Below are positions 34,691 through 43,533 of a stretch of DNA of 59,803 nucleotides, one piece after another. Position 1 is the stretch's first letter. The number at the start of each line of letters is the position of its first letter. Position numbers and translations under genes: made by a program. Source of the stretch: Streptomyces sp. CB01580 (GTDB taxonomy: Bacteria > Actinomycetota > Actinomycetes > Streptomycetales > Streptomycetaceae); assembly GCF_001905795.1 (NCBI RefSeq), contig NZ_LIXJ01000037.1, positions 1 through 59,803 of the forward strand, written 5' to 3'. The notes under the pieces are model-generated. The model was not told where the DNA came from and made no database searches. It worked only from the letters and a program-made list of their open reading frames with translations.

Positions 34691-35095
34691 TCAGTGCGGG
34701 TCCTTCGTGTGCGTGCGCTCGGGTGCCGGCCGGCGCTCGGCGAACTGATTGCTGTGACGTGCTGCGAGTTCCTCGACGCCGTGTGCGTCCCGCTCCTTGA
34801 GGAACTGGTGGAACAAGGACGGAAGAACCTTGAGGACCCCCTGGTCGTCGACGTGATGGTGCAGCAGGATCCGAGTCCAGGACCATGCGGGGTCGAAAAC
34901 GTCGTAGCGCATCTCGACCCACCTGTTTCACACCCCGTACGGCGGGTGATCCGGGTACGCGGGTTCGGAATGAGATGCGCCGGTGAAGTAGCCACTCATG
35001 AAGACGGCGACGGAAGCGACCGTTCGCTCGCCGGTGTACATGGCGGGCCGGCGGCACAGGCTTTCCAGCAGATCCAGGAACCGGGAATCGTCCAT
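34691..35095 (-). pseudogene. conserved hypothetical gene interrupted by one in-frame stop
   Basis: The frame begins 'MDDSRFLDLLESLCRRPAMY', continues 'TGERTVASVAVFMSGYFTGA', meets TGA at 34928-34930, and resumes without any shift as 'NRWVEMRYDVFDPAWSWTRI' then 'LPSLFHQFLKERDAH' to a stop at 34691. I recall related Streptomyces proteins of unknown function in which this block is continuous, so this is a single nonsense change in an otherwise preserved 134-codon gene. Readthrough cannot be excluded from sequence, but there is no sign of a recoding element. Confidence 0.55.
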
Positions 35096-35199
35096 CCGGC
35101 GATCGTATGTGAGTTGTGTGTGAGGGGCGGGAGACGGGTGGGGAGTCCACTCGCCGCCGGGAGACCGCGCCGACCCGGTGGCAGCAGCACCCCGTGCCG

Positions 35200-35523
35200 G
35201 TTGCTCGCGACGAGCGAGCCGATCCGCGGCGGACGCTCCGGAGAGCGGGCCCCGGCCTGGGCGTCGACGAACCCGTGCCGCAGGCGGTCGATCGCGGGAT
35301 TCGCATCGGCGGCCAACGCCGCGCCCACGGCAGTCGGCGTGACGCGCCTGCTCGTGCGCTCGAACAGCGCCGACCCGGCCTTCCAGCCGTTTGATCATCC
35401 GTGAGACGCGCCCCTGGAGACCCCGAGCCGCTCGGCCGTGCGACCGAAATGGAGTTTCCCGGACAGCACCGAGAAGCACTCGAGTTCCCGCGGGGGCAGG
35501 TCCGGCAGGAGCGGGGAGGTCAT
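35200..35523 (-). pseudogene. LysR-family regulator, N-terminal remnant
   Basis: Starts with an ATG at 35523 overlapping the TetR stop. It reads 'LPPRELECFSVLSGKLHFGR' and 'TAERLGVSRGA' (LysR HTH), then hits a stop. Other frames carry the expected continuation 'MIKRLEG' and 'LFERTSRRVTPTAVGAAL', the end of the LysR DNA-binding domain, down to about 35200. The effector domain is absent. So it is frameshifted at least twice and truncated. An intact form would have been coupled to the TetR gene. Confidence 0.6.
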
Positions 35524-36119
35524 CGCCGACTGCCGAGACGGGCGACGATCAGACGGGCCGCGGCGATCGCTTCCGTCTGCCGGGCCGCGTGATCCTCCGA
35601 GCGGCCGGCCGCGACCCAGCGCGAGGCATCGACCAGTGCGCCGTTGAGGAGTACGGCCAGGGTCGAGGCGCGCACCTGTGTGGATACCTCCCCGGCGCGT
35701 TGTGCGCGGTCGATCGCGTCGGTGATCGACCGGATGCAGGAAGCGGTGGACGACTCGACCGCGGCGGGCAGCACGGACGGGGCGTCGTGGAAGAGGATCT
35801 GCTGTACGTCCGGCGCCTGGGTGAGTTCGATATAGGCCACACAACGGGCCGTCAGCGCGCCCAACGGGTCCGGGGCTTCGGCCGCCGCGGCGTCCAGGCT
35901 CACACCCAGTTCGGCGTCCACCGCTTCCACCACAGCCGCCAGCAGACCGCTCTTGCCGCCGAAATGGTGATACAGCGCGCCCCTGGTCAACGAAGCCGAG
36001 GCCGTCAGATCGTCCATCGACGTCGCCGCGTAGCCGACCTCGCCGAAGTGGCGCCGGCCTGCATCGATCAGGGCTTGCCGGGTCGCATCCAGCATCTCCG
36101 TACGGGTCCTGCGCCCCAC
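35520..36119 (-). CDS. TetR-family repressor of the divergent MFS gene
   Basis: A 199-residue TetR protein. The HTH is about 22-55 ('FGEVGYAATSMDDLTASASL', 'TRGALYHHFGGKSGLL'), followed by a helical ligand domain. GTG at 36119 has GGAG seven bases upstream. It diverges from an MFS transporter, with a 27-bp perfect palindrome and a second related dyad between them: the classic layout of TetR-controlled efflux. Its stop overlaps the start of the LysR remnant. Confidence 0.92.
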   Translation of the reverse strand: MGRRTRTEMLDATRQALIDAGRRHFGEVGYAATSMDDLTASASLTRGALYHHFGGKSGLLAAVVEAVDAELGVSLDAAAAEAPDPLGALTARCVAYIELTQAPDVQQILFHDAPSVLPAAVESSTASCIRSITDAIDRAQRAGEVSTQVRASTLAVLLNGALVDASRWVAAGRSEDHAARQTEAIAAARLIVARLGSRR

Positions 36120-36150
36120 GGCTTCTCCGTTCCTCGGTGAGGCACAACGT

Positions 36151-36208
36151 AATTGACATACGCGGCGTATGTCAATTAGCGTCATTCGCATACGTGGCGT
36201 ATGTGAAT
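36151..36208. promoter_or_regulatory. double TetR operator with CATACGC core
   Basis: Site 1, 36151-36177, is a perfect palindrome AATTGACATACGC-G-GCGTATGTCAATT. Site 2, 36184-36208, is ATTCGCATACGT-G-GCGTATGTGAAT with two mismatched pairs. Centres are 32 bp apart (three helical turns). They fill the gap between the TetR and MFS starts. Inferred binder: TetR at 35520-36119. Confidence 0.85.
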
Positions 36209-36240
36209 GGCTCGCGTTCGGTCCGGCAGGTAGGAGAATC

Positions 36241-37434
36241 GTGTTCACTCGCTATGCGACGCTGTTCCGGCATCCCGGTGCCACCCCGATGACCACCGCC
36301 GGGGTGCTCGCGCGCATGCCGTTGTCGATGGTCGGTATCGGCATCATCACGATGGTCTCCCGGACCCACGGCAGCTACGCCCTGGCAGGCGCGCTGGCCG
36401 CCTGCTACACCCTGGTCGCCGCCGTCGCCTCACCGCAGGTGGCCCGTCTCGTCGACCGGTACGGGCAGCGCCGCGTCGTCGTCCCCGTCGCGCTCTTCGG
36501 CACTGCCTGGATCTGGGCGATGGCCGTCGCCTCGGCGTCCGACGGGCCCGAGGTGCTCCTGTTCGTGTTCGCCCTGCTGGCCGGAGTGACGCCCAGCGCC
36601 CCGGCGTTGGTGCGATCCCGCTGGAGTCACATCCTTCGTGACGCGGGCGACGTACACACCGCGTACTCCTGGGAGACCGTGCTCGACGAGGTCTGTTTCA
36701 TCCTTGGACCTCCCCTCTCCATAGGTCTCGGCGTCGCCCTGTTCCCCCAGGCGGGACTTGTTGCCGCGAGCGTCTTCTCGCTGGCGGGAATGCTGTGGCT
36801 GACCGCGCAGCGCCGTACCGAGCCGCCGATCGCAGGGGCGCTGCCCGGCGAACTGCCGGGTGGGTCGGGATTGTTCCGGGTTCTCTCGGATCCGACCGTG
36901 GCCGTCGTCGTGGTCGCCATGACGGCGATGGGAGTGATCATCGGTACTGTCGATGTCGTCTCCGTCGCCTTCGCCGAGGCCGGGGGCAACGCGGCGCTGG
37001 CGAGCATCGTGTTGTCCGCCTACGCGGCAGGATCGTGCCTCTCGGGCTTCGTGTTCGGCAGCAGGACGATCATGCTGCCGATCGGCGCGCTCCTGCGGGC
37101 CGGGCTCATAGCCACCGCGCTGACCACCGTACCCATGGTGTTCGTCGGATCGATCGGCGCGCTGTCCGTCACGGTCCTGGTCGCCGGAGTCTTCTTCGCC
37201 CCCACCATGATTCTCAGCTCCCGGCTCATCGAGAAGAACGTCCCACAGGCTTCGCTCACCGAGGCGCTCACCTGGTCGACCGCGGGATTGAGCCTCGGCA
37301 CCGCGATCGGTCCCGCAGCCGCCGGGCCCGTGATCGACGGCCTCGGCGCGGGCAACGGGTTCTGGGTCGCGGTCGTCGCGGGCGCGGTACTGCTCCTCCC
37401 CGTCGTGGTCCTCCGACGCGCCCCTGCCGCCTGA
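36241..37434 (+). CDS. MFS transporter, probable TetR-controlled efflux pump
   Basis: A 397-residue, 12-helix transporter. 'VARLVDRYGQRRVVVPVALF' is the loop 2-3 motif, and 'SWETVLDEVCFILGPPLSIG' fits helix 5 of the drug-export subgroup. GTG at 36241 has AGGAG five bases upstream. Expression should be controlled by the divergent TetR through the double operator. A hydrophobic drug-like substrate is likely, but not shown by sequence. Confidence 0.9.
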   Translation: MFTRYATLFRHPGATPMTTAGVLARMPLSMVGIGIITMVSRTHGSYALAGALAACYTLVAAVASPQVARLVDRYGQRRVVVPVALFGTAWIWAMAVASASDGPEVLLFVFALLAGVTPSAPALVRSRWSHILRDAGDVHTAYSWETVLDEVCFILGPPLSIGLGVALFPQAGLVAASVFSLAGMLWLTAQRRTEPPIAGALPGELPGGSGLFRVLSDPTVAVVVVAMTAMGVIIGTVDVVSVAFAEAGGNAALASIVLSAYAAGSCLSGFVFGSRTIMLPIGALLRAGLIATALTTVPMVFVGSIGALSVTVLVAGVFFAPTMILSSRLIEKNVPQASLTEALTWSTAGLSLGTAIGPAAAGPVIDGLGAGNGFWVAVVAGAVLLLPVVVLRRAPAA

Positions 37435-38037
37435 AGTCGAGCCGGACGCGCTCCCGGTCGCCGTCGGACGCGAGCGAACGCGGGCTCCGCCGGTTCGGGA
37501 CGAGGACTGCACGATCGTCTTCCCCGGACTTGTCCGAAGCCTCGGATACTGCGGGGTGGTGATGCCGGCCGGCGCCCAGGACTCCGCCGGACGCCGGGGC
37601 CGTCGGTCGACGCTCGAAGAGGAACGACGTGCCTCCGGCCGCTTGGTTCGCCTGGGCCGGCCGCAGGTGCCCTTCCCGGGCGTGGAAGTGGTGCGCGGCG
37701 GTGGTCTCGGCCGCCCATTCTCGTTCCTTACGCGCCGTACCGGCTGCTCCTTCTCCCGGACCGGGCCGCGGTCGATCCAGACGGTTCCCCGGTGGCCCGA
37801 GCCGATGCCGCCGCCCCCATTCACCGGCTGTTGGGCTACTTCAGCGAGCACCCGGACTTGACCAGCCCGGCACGGACGCCGCCGGGCTGGCACGGCGGCA
37901 GCCGAGGTCCCCGGCCGCACCGGCATTCCGAGGGCGAGAGGCCCACACAGCCGCGCGGCTGCCCCCGGACCCCCGGGCGCTCGCCGCGCGGGCCTGGTCC
38001 CCGGCCTCGCCCGGCGTGGCCCGGAGCCGGGTGCGGG
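37435..38037. other. intergenic stretch with one protein-like remnant
   Basis: About 600 bases without a defined gene. On the plus strand 37717-37865 a frame reads 'ILVPYAPYRLLLLPDRAAVD' and 'AAAPIHRLLGYFSEHPDL', which has the look of real coding sequence but no start, stop or family I can name. It is probably part of a lost gene. The rest is proline/arginine-rich noise. Confidence 0.35.
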
Positions 38038-38646
38038 TCAGGTGTCGGACGGGGTGTCAGGTCTGGTGCCGGACAGCGCGTCGGTGTAGATGCCCGTCAT
38101 CGCGGTCACGGCCCGTCGGCGGTCCAGAGCCGGGTCCAAACGGTGCTGGATGTTGATGCCCAGGGTGCCGCCGAGCAGTGCCGCCGCGACGGCCTCCGGG
38201 TCGGCGGCGTGCGCCCTGGTCGCGCGCAGGTGGTCGGAGTACAGGCCGCGGATCTTGGCGTACTCCTCGGCGTACGTCGCGCGCAGGGACGACTCGCGGC
38301 TCACCGCCTCGATCAGGAGTGTCGAGAAGATGTGCGCCTCGGGCCGGGACATCAGGGCGAAGTTCGCCTCGATCAGTGCCTCGATTCCGGCGTCCGGTCC
38401 GGCGGCGGCCAGGCGTTCGCTCATGAAGTCCGTGCCCCATCGGAACGCTTCCTCGATCACCGCCTTCAGCAGCCCGTCCTTCGAGCCGAAGTGCCAGGCC
38501 ACGGAGCCCCGGCTGATGCCGGAGCGCTCCGCCACGGCCTGGACGGACGCCGCGGCGGCCCCGCCCTCGGCGGCGAGTTCCCACGCGGCGGCCACCAGCC
38601 GGCGCCGGGTCTCGGCGGAGATCTCCTGCTTGCGGGTCGCACCCAC
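38038..38646 (-). CDS. TetR-family regulator of the cyclase/FAH/thiolase/ligase operon
   Basis: A 202-residue TetR protein with HTH at about 33-52 ('VQAVAERSGISRGSVAWHFG'). GTG at 38646 has GGAAGGA upstream. It diverges from the four-gene catabolic operon beginning at 38789, and the 142-bp gap holds two direct repeats (38735-38769) over the operon promoter. Likely ligand: a CoA ester or the pathway substrate (inference from context). Confidence 0.9.
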   Translation of the reverse strand: MGATRKQEISAETRRRLVAAAWELAAEGGAAAASVQAVAERSGISRGSVAWHFGSKDGLLKAVIEEAFRWGTDFMSERLAAAGPDAGIEALIEANFALMSRPEAHIFSTLLIEAVSRESSLRATYAEEYAKIRGLYSDHLRATRAHAADPEAVAAALLGGTLGINIQHRLDPALDRRRAVTAMTGIYTDALSGTRPDTPSDT

Positions 38647-38734
38647 GCGGTGTCCTTCCCAACGCTGTGGTGGCCTGACACGGCCGATTCTGTCACGCCG
38701 ACCAAGCGGCGCCCGGGGCCGGTGAACCCTTGCC

Positions 38735-38769
38735 TATGCCGATCGTCCAGTTCTATGCTGAGCGTCCAA
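38735..38769. promoter_or_regulatory. direct repeats TATGCxGAxCGTCCA upstream of catabolic operon
   Basis: TATGCCGATCGTCCAG (38735-38750) and TATGCTGAGCGTCCAA (38754-38769), period 19 bp, 12 of 16 bases identical, ending 19 bases before the cyclase start. They probably bind the divergent TetR protein or overlap its site. No clear palindrome is seen in the same gap. Confidence 0.45.
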
Positions 38770-38788
38770 TAACTAAGGAGAGCTTGCC

Positions 38789-39580
38789 ATGGAACTGATC
38801 GACCTCACCAGGACGCTGGACCCCGCCGACCGCGAGCTGCTCCCCGAGCAACTGCGCCCCCTCGCCCCGGTGGTCGCGCCCGCCGTGGCCTACGCGCACC
38901 CGACGGGCGAGGGCCGAGAGCAGTTCGCCGCCGCCATGCACTGCAGCGTCGAGGACCTGCCCGACGGCGAGGGCTGGGGCGCGGAACTGCTCACCGACTT
39001 CAACTCCCACCTCGGTACCCACGTCGACGCCCCGCTGCACTACGGCTCGACCTGTGAGGGCAGGCCCGCCCGTACCATCACCGACATCGCCCTGGACGAA
39101 CTGTGGTGCGAGGCGCTCGTGCTGGACCTGCGCGACCGGTGCGAACCGGACGCCCCGATCACCGTCGAGGCGCTGGAGTCCGCCCTCGCCGACAACGGCG
39201 CCCCGGTCCCGGCCGGCGGAGCGGTCCTGCTGCGCACCGGCCAGGAGCGGTACGGGCTGTCCGACCCCGAGTTCTTCCGCTACCCGGGCGTGAGCCGCGG
39301 GTCGACGTTGTTCCTGGCCGACCTCGGGGCCAAGGTCCTGGGCACCGACGCCGCGGGCTGGGACCTGAGCTTCGCCGTGATGGCGCGCAAGTTCCGCGAC
39401 AGCGGCGACAACTCCGTGCTGTGGGACGGCCACCGGGCCGGCCGCGAGCGGGAGGTCTTCATCGTCCAGCAGCTGACGAACCTCGCCGCGCTGCCCCCGT
39501 CGGGGTTCCGGGTGGCGTTCTTCCCGATCAAGATCGCCCGCGCGAGCGCCGCCCCGGCCCGCGTCGTGGCCTTCGTCTGA
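38789..39580 (+). CDS. cyclase-family metal hydrolase (kynurenine formamidase-like)
   Basis: A 263-residue member of the cyclase/KynB/isatin hydrolase family. The metal motif is H74-L-G-T-H78-V-D80 with H84 close behind ('SHLGTHVDAPLHY'). Family members use a divalent metal to hydrolyse formamides, lactams or activated esters. ATG has AAGGAG upstream. First gene of a four-gene operon; the FAH-family gene follows after 53 bases. In the pathway it may open a ring or cut an N-acyl bond. Confidence 0.87.
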   Translation: MELIDLTRTLDPADRELLPEQLRPLAPVVAPAVAYAHPTGEGREQFAAAMHCSVEDLPDGEGWGAELLTDFNSHLGTHVDAPLHYGSTCEGRPARTITDIALDELWCEALVLDLRDRCEPDAPITVEALESALADNGAPVPAGGAVLLRTGQERYGLSDPEFFRYPGVSRGSTLFLADLGAKVLGTDAAGWDLSFAVMARKFRDSGDNSVLWDGHRAGREREVFIVQQLTNLAALPPSGFRVAFFPIKIARASAAPARVVAFV

Positions 39581-39633
39581 CCCCCGATCCCCGCAGGCCG
39601 ACCCCTGCACCCTGTTGAGGAGAGGAACCGACC

Positions 39634-40566
39634 GTGAAACTCGCAACCGTGGAGCACGACCGCGTCGAGCGGACCGCGCTCGTACTCGACCAGGGCGAGC
39701 GCCTGCTGCTGCTCGACCGCGCCCACCGCCTGGTGACCGGCGAGCACGCCCCCGCGCTGACCACCATGCAGACGATCATCGACGGCGGCGAACCCGTGCG
39801 GCAGATCCTGGAGCGGCTCGCCGCACAGGCCCCGCCCGAAGCGGTCGTCGCCGCGTCCGAGGTGCGCTGGCTGTCCCCGCTGCCCAGGCCCATGCAGATC
39901 CGGGACTTCGGCAGCTTCATGGATCACTTCCGCAACGCCCGCTCCAGGATCCAGGGCATCCCGGCCGACCAGGTCGAACTGCCCGCCATCATGCTCGAAC
40001 GCCCGCTGTACTACGTGACCAACCGGCTCTCCGTGACCGGCCACGACAGCGACATCCACTGGCCCGCGTACTCCTCGGTGCGGGACTACGAGCTGGAGTT
40101 CGCCTGCGTGCTGGGCCGCGGCGGCACGGACATCCCCGCGGCGGACGCTCCCTCGTACATCTTCGGCTACACGATCTTCAACGATTTCAGCGCCCGCGAC
40201 ACCCAGCTGGAGGAGATCGCCACCGGGCTGGGCCTGAGCAAGAGCAAGGACTTCACCGACTCGAACGTCCTGGGCCCGTGGATCGTCACCGCCGACGAGC
40301 TCGGCGACCCGTACCGGCTCACGATGACCGCCCGCATCAACGGCGAGGAGGCCAGCCGCGGCACATCCGCCGACATGCACCACAGCTTCGCCGACATGAT
40401 CGCCTTCGCCTCCCGGTCGACCCGGCTGCACGCCGGAGAGGTCCTGTGTTCGGGCACCGTGCCCACCGGCTGCGGACTGGAGCACGGCCGCTTCCTGGAA
40501 CCCGGCGACACCGTGGAACTCGAAGTCTCCGGCCTGGGCGTGCTGCGCAACCGGGTCGTGTCATGA
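39634..40566 (+). CDS. fumarylacetoacetate hydrolase family protein
   Basis: A 310-residue FAH-family enzyme. Metal ligands are probably E153 and E155 in 'RDYELEFACVLGRGG' and D184 in 'IFNDFSARD'. Members hydrolyse C-C bonds of beta-diketo acids or decarboxylate/hydrate ring-fission products. GTG with GAGGAGAGG upstream. It overlaps the thiolase gene by 4 bases (ATGA). Fits a catabolic route in which a ring-opened keto acid is cleaved before CoA activation. Confidence 0.88.
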   Translation: MKLATVEHDRVERTALVLDQGERLLLLDRAHRLVTGEHAPALTTMQTIIDGGEPVRQILERLAAQAPPEAVVAASEVRWLSPLPRPMQIRDFGSFMDHFRNARSRIQGIPADQVELPAIMLERPLYYVTNRLSVTGHDSDIHWPAYSSVRDYELEFACVLGRGGTDIPAADAPSYIFGYTIFNDFSARDTQLEEIATGLGLSKSKDFTDSNVLGPWIVTADELGDPYRLTMTARINGEEASRGTSADMHHSFADMIAFASRSTRLHAGEVLCSGTVPTGCGLEHGRFLEPGDTVELEVSGLGVLRNRVVS

Positions 40567-41789
40567 ACCGCGAAGCACTCATCCTCGGCGTCGGAGCCAC
40601 CCCCTTCGGCCGCCACCTCGACCGCAGTGCCGGCGACCTCGCAGGCCAGGCCGCGCACGAGGCGCTGCGCGACGCCGGGCTCGCCCCGGCCGACGTCGGC
40701 GCCGTCTTCCACGCCACGGTCAGCCAGAAGGCGATCGACGGCCAGCACATGATCCCCGGTCAGGTCGCCCTGCGCCCGCACGGGTTCGCCGGGGTACCCG
40801 TGGTGAACGTGGAGAACGCCTGCGCGGGCGGCGCCACAGCCCTGTGGCTGGCGATCGCCCACGTGCGGGCGGGCCTGTCGGACGTCGCCCTGGCCGTCGG
40901 CGTGGACAAGCTCGTCTGCGCCGATCCCGCCCAAGGGCTGGCGGTGTTCGACGGGGCCATGGACGTCGCCCACCGCGAGGAGACCCTGGCCGCGCTCGCC
41001 GCCCTGACCGACCCCCTGCCGCCCGAATTGCTCGTGGACGGCGACCGGTCGGTGTTCATGGAGATCTACGCCTCCCTGGCGCGCGCCCACATGCAGCGCT
41101 TCGGCACCACCGAAGCCCACCTGGCCGCGGTCTCGGCGAAGAACCACGCCCACTCCGTCCACAACCCCCGGGCCCACTTCCGCCGAGCGTTCACGGCGGA
41201 GGAGGTCCTGGCGGCGCGGCGGGTGGCGTGGCCGCTGACGGTACCGATGTGCTCACCGGTCAGCGACGGGGCCGCCGCCGCCGTCGTGACGCGGGCCGAC
41301 TTCATCCGTGACGAGTCGGCCGTGGCGGTGCTGAGCAGCGTCCTGTTGTCGGGCACCGACCGGGCGGCGGACGACACCGGGCGGCACATCGGCCGCCGGG
41401 CCGCGCTCGCCGCCTACGAGAAGGCCGGCATCGGTCCGCAGGAGGTCGACGTGGCGGAGGTCCACGACGCCACCGCCTTCGGCGAGATCCAGCAGGTGGA
41501 GAACCTGGGCTTCTGCCCGGTCGGCGACGGCGGCCCGTGGTCGGCCTCGGGCGCCGGCGCGCTCGGTGGCACCGTTCCGGTGAACCCGTCGGGAGGGCTC
41601 GAATCGCGCGGCCACCCGGTATCGGCCACCGGACTGGCGCAGGTCTTCGAACTGGTCACGCAACTGCGCGGCCGGGCGGGCGAGCGCCAGGTCCCCGACG
41701 CGCGCATCGCCATCGCCGAGAACGGCGGCGGTCTTTACGGAATCGAGGAGGCGGTGGCCGCCGTGACCGTCCTGGGGAGGACCGGATGA
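40563..41789 (+). CDS. thiolase-fold enzyme, SCP-x/acetyl-CoA acetyltransferase type
   Basis: A 408-residue thiolase. Nucleophile Cys87 in 'VENACAGGATAL', 'EVHDATAFGE' with the active-site His, and 'NPSGGLESRGHPVSATGLAQ' with the GHP histidine. The missing second Cys and the VHDATA block are features of the SCP-x/steroid-thiolase branch, which thiolyse branched or cyclic beta-keto acyl-CoAs and often need a DUF35 partner; no DUF35 gene is nearby. Coupled by ATGA overlaps to FAH before and ligase after. Confidence 0.88.
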   Translation: MNREALILGVGATPFGRHLDRSAGDLAGQAAHEALRDAGLAPADVGAVFHATVSQKAIDGQHMIPGQVALRPHGFAGVPVVNVENACAGGATALWLAIAHVRAGLSDVALAVGVDKLVCADPAQGLAVFDGAMDVAHREETLAALAALTDPLPPELLVDGDRSVFMEIYASLARAHMQRFGTTEAHLAAVSAKNHAHSVHNPRAHFRRAFTAEEVLAARRVAWPLTVPMCSPVSDGAAAAVVTRADFIRDESAVAVLSSVLLSGTDRAADDTGRHIGRRAALAAYEKAGIGPQEVDVAEVHDATAFGEIQQVENLGFCPVGDGGPWSASGAGALGGTVPVNPSGGLESRGHPVSATGLAQVFELVTQLRGRAGERQVPDARIAIAENGGGLYGIEEAVAAVTVLGRTG

Positions 41790-43270
41790 GACCCGGATAC
41801 GCGGACCTGATCCTGTCGGCGCTGCGCAGGCGGCCCGAGCGCACCGCCTTCCGCTTCGCCGGCGACGACGGGGCAAAGCACACCTGGACCTACGGTGAGA
41901 CCGCGGACCGGATCGAGCGCACCGCGGCCGCGTTCGGACGGCTGGGCCTCACCCCCGGCGACGGGATCGCCCTGCTGTGCGGCCCGGATCCGCAGGCGTT
42001 CACGGTCATGGCCGCCGCCTGTCTGGCCGGACTGCGCTTCACCGCCCTGCACCCGCTGGCCACCGCGGACACCGACCGGGCTGTTCTGCGCGACAGCGCG
42101 TCCGACTACCTGGTCGTGGACGACGCCCGCTTCGCCGCCCGCGCCCGCCCCGACGGTACCGAGGCGATCACCCTCGCCGAACTCGACCGCCTCGCCGCCG
42201 ACACACCCGCCGGTCCGAACGACCCACGCGGCCCCGCGCTCTACCTCTTCTACACCGGCGGTACGACTGGCGAACCCAAGGGCGTGATGCTGCGCGACCG
42301 CTCACTGCTCGCCAACGCCTGGGCCTGCTCCACCTGGGCCTGGCCGCCGGACACCCACTTCCTGATCACCACCCCCATGTCGCACGCCGCCGGGCTCCTC
42401 GTCGCACCCGGCCTGCTGCATGGCGCCGGATTCGAACTCCACCCCTCCTTCGACCCGGACCGCGTCATCGACGCGATCGAACGCGACGGCGTGAGCGCCA
42501 CGTTCGTCGTCCCCACGATGCTCTACGCCCTGCTCGACCACCCCCGGCTCCCCGCAGCCGACCTGTCGGGACTGAACTGGGTCCTCTACGGCGCCGCACC
42601 CGCCGACCCCGCCCGGCTCGCCCAGGCGCACCGGCTCCTCGGCCCCGTGCTCAGCCAGCACTACGGCCAGGCCGAGGCCCCCAACGCGCTGACCGTCCTG
42701 GACCCGGCCCAGCACCGCGACGACCCGCACGTCCTGGGCAGCTGCGGTCGGCCCATGCCCGGCGTGGAGATCGCCCTGCTCGACCCGCACGGCCGGCACG
42801 TACCGGCAGGCGAGCCCGGCGAGCTGTGCGTCCGGGGGCCGCTCGTGATGGACGGCTACTGGAACAAGCCCGAGCAGACCGCAACGGCGCTCGAGGGAGG
42901 CTGGCTGCACACCGGCGATGTCGCCCGCCAGGACGACACCGGCCTGATCACGATCATCGACCGGATCAAGGACACCGTCATCACCGGCGGGTTCAACGTC
43001 TACCCGCGCGAGGTCGAGGACGCCCTCGCCACACATCCGGCCGTCGCCGCCAGCGCCGTCTACGGCACACCCGACCCGCACTGGGGCGAAGCCGTCACCG
43101 CCACCGTGGTCCTGCGCCCCGGACAGCAGGCCACCCCAGCCGATCTGATGGACCATGTCCGCGCCCGCAAGGGCGCACTCTGGGCCCCGAAACTGCTTCG
43201 GCTCGCCGATTCGCTGCCCCTCACCGCCCTGGGAAAGATCGACAAGAAGAAACTCCGCGATCAGCCCTGA
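41786..43270 (+). CDS. acyl-CoA ligase (AMP-dependent synthetase)
   Basis: A 494-residue ANL enzyme. P-loop 'YTGGTTGEPKG', 'QHYGQAEAPN' (A5), 'GWLHTGDVARQD' (A7), 'DRIKDTVITGGFNVYPREVE' (A8) and the C-terminal catalytic Lys in 'TALGKIDKKKL' are all present, so it should be active. ATGA overlap with the thiolase. It would activate an organic acid to its CoA ester for thiolysis. Last gene of the TetR-controlled operon. Confidence 0.92.
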   Translation: MRPGYADLILSALRRRPERTAFRFAGDDGAKHTWTYGETADRIERTAAAFGRLGLTPGDGIALLCGPDPQAFTVMAAACLAGLRFTALHPLATADTDRAVLRDSASDYLVVDDARFAARARPDGTEAITLAELDRLAADTPAGPNDPRGPALYLFYTGGTTGEPKGVMLRDRSLLANAWACSTWAWPPDTHFLITTPMSHAAGLLVAPGLLHGAGFELHPSFDPDRVIDAIERDGVSATFVVPTMLYALLDHPRLPAADLSGLNWVLYGAAPADPARLAQAHRLLGPVLSQHYGQAEAPNALTVLDPAQHRDDPHVLGSCGRPMPGVEIALLDPHGRHVPAGEPGELCVRGPLVMDGYWNKPEQTATALEGGWLHTGDVARQDDTGLITIIDRIKDTVITGGFNVYPREVEDALATHPAVAASAVYGTPDPHWGEAVTATVVLRPGQQATPADLMDHVRARKGALWAPKLLRLADSLPLTALGKIDKKKLRDQP

Positions 43271-43533
43271 ACGGGGCCAGGTGTATTGCCCTGTGAGGGC
43301 GGGTAAACCGACGCACCCCCTCGGGTGACGGCCCGACCGGCGACACCGGCACGAGGCCCTGGGAGGACCGTCCCGGGAAAGGACAGGCCCCCAGGACTCC
43401 GTGCCCATCACCCACCATCGGCTCGGTGAGCGCCCCGGCGCTGCACAAGCAGCCTCGGCCCTTGACGCCTGCACCGCAGCGCGGGACGGTCGATGCGCAA
43501 CTACCCGCAACTGACTTTCTCTGGAGGCCGATC
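43271..43533. other. short spacer, no gene recognised
   Basis: Spacer between the catabolic operon and the WhiJ-type trio. No terminator-like stem of obvious strength and no coding frame with family features. The ribosome site GGAGG for the next gene sits at its end. Confidence 0.4.

Noticed and set aside
36430..37926. A 498-codon minus-strand frame across the MFS gene
   Set aside because: Arg/Gly/Asp-rich antisense of a clear membrane transporter.
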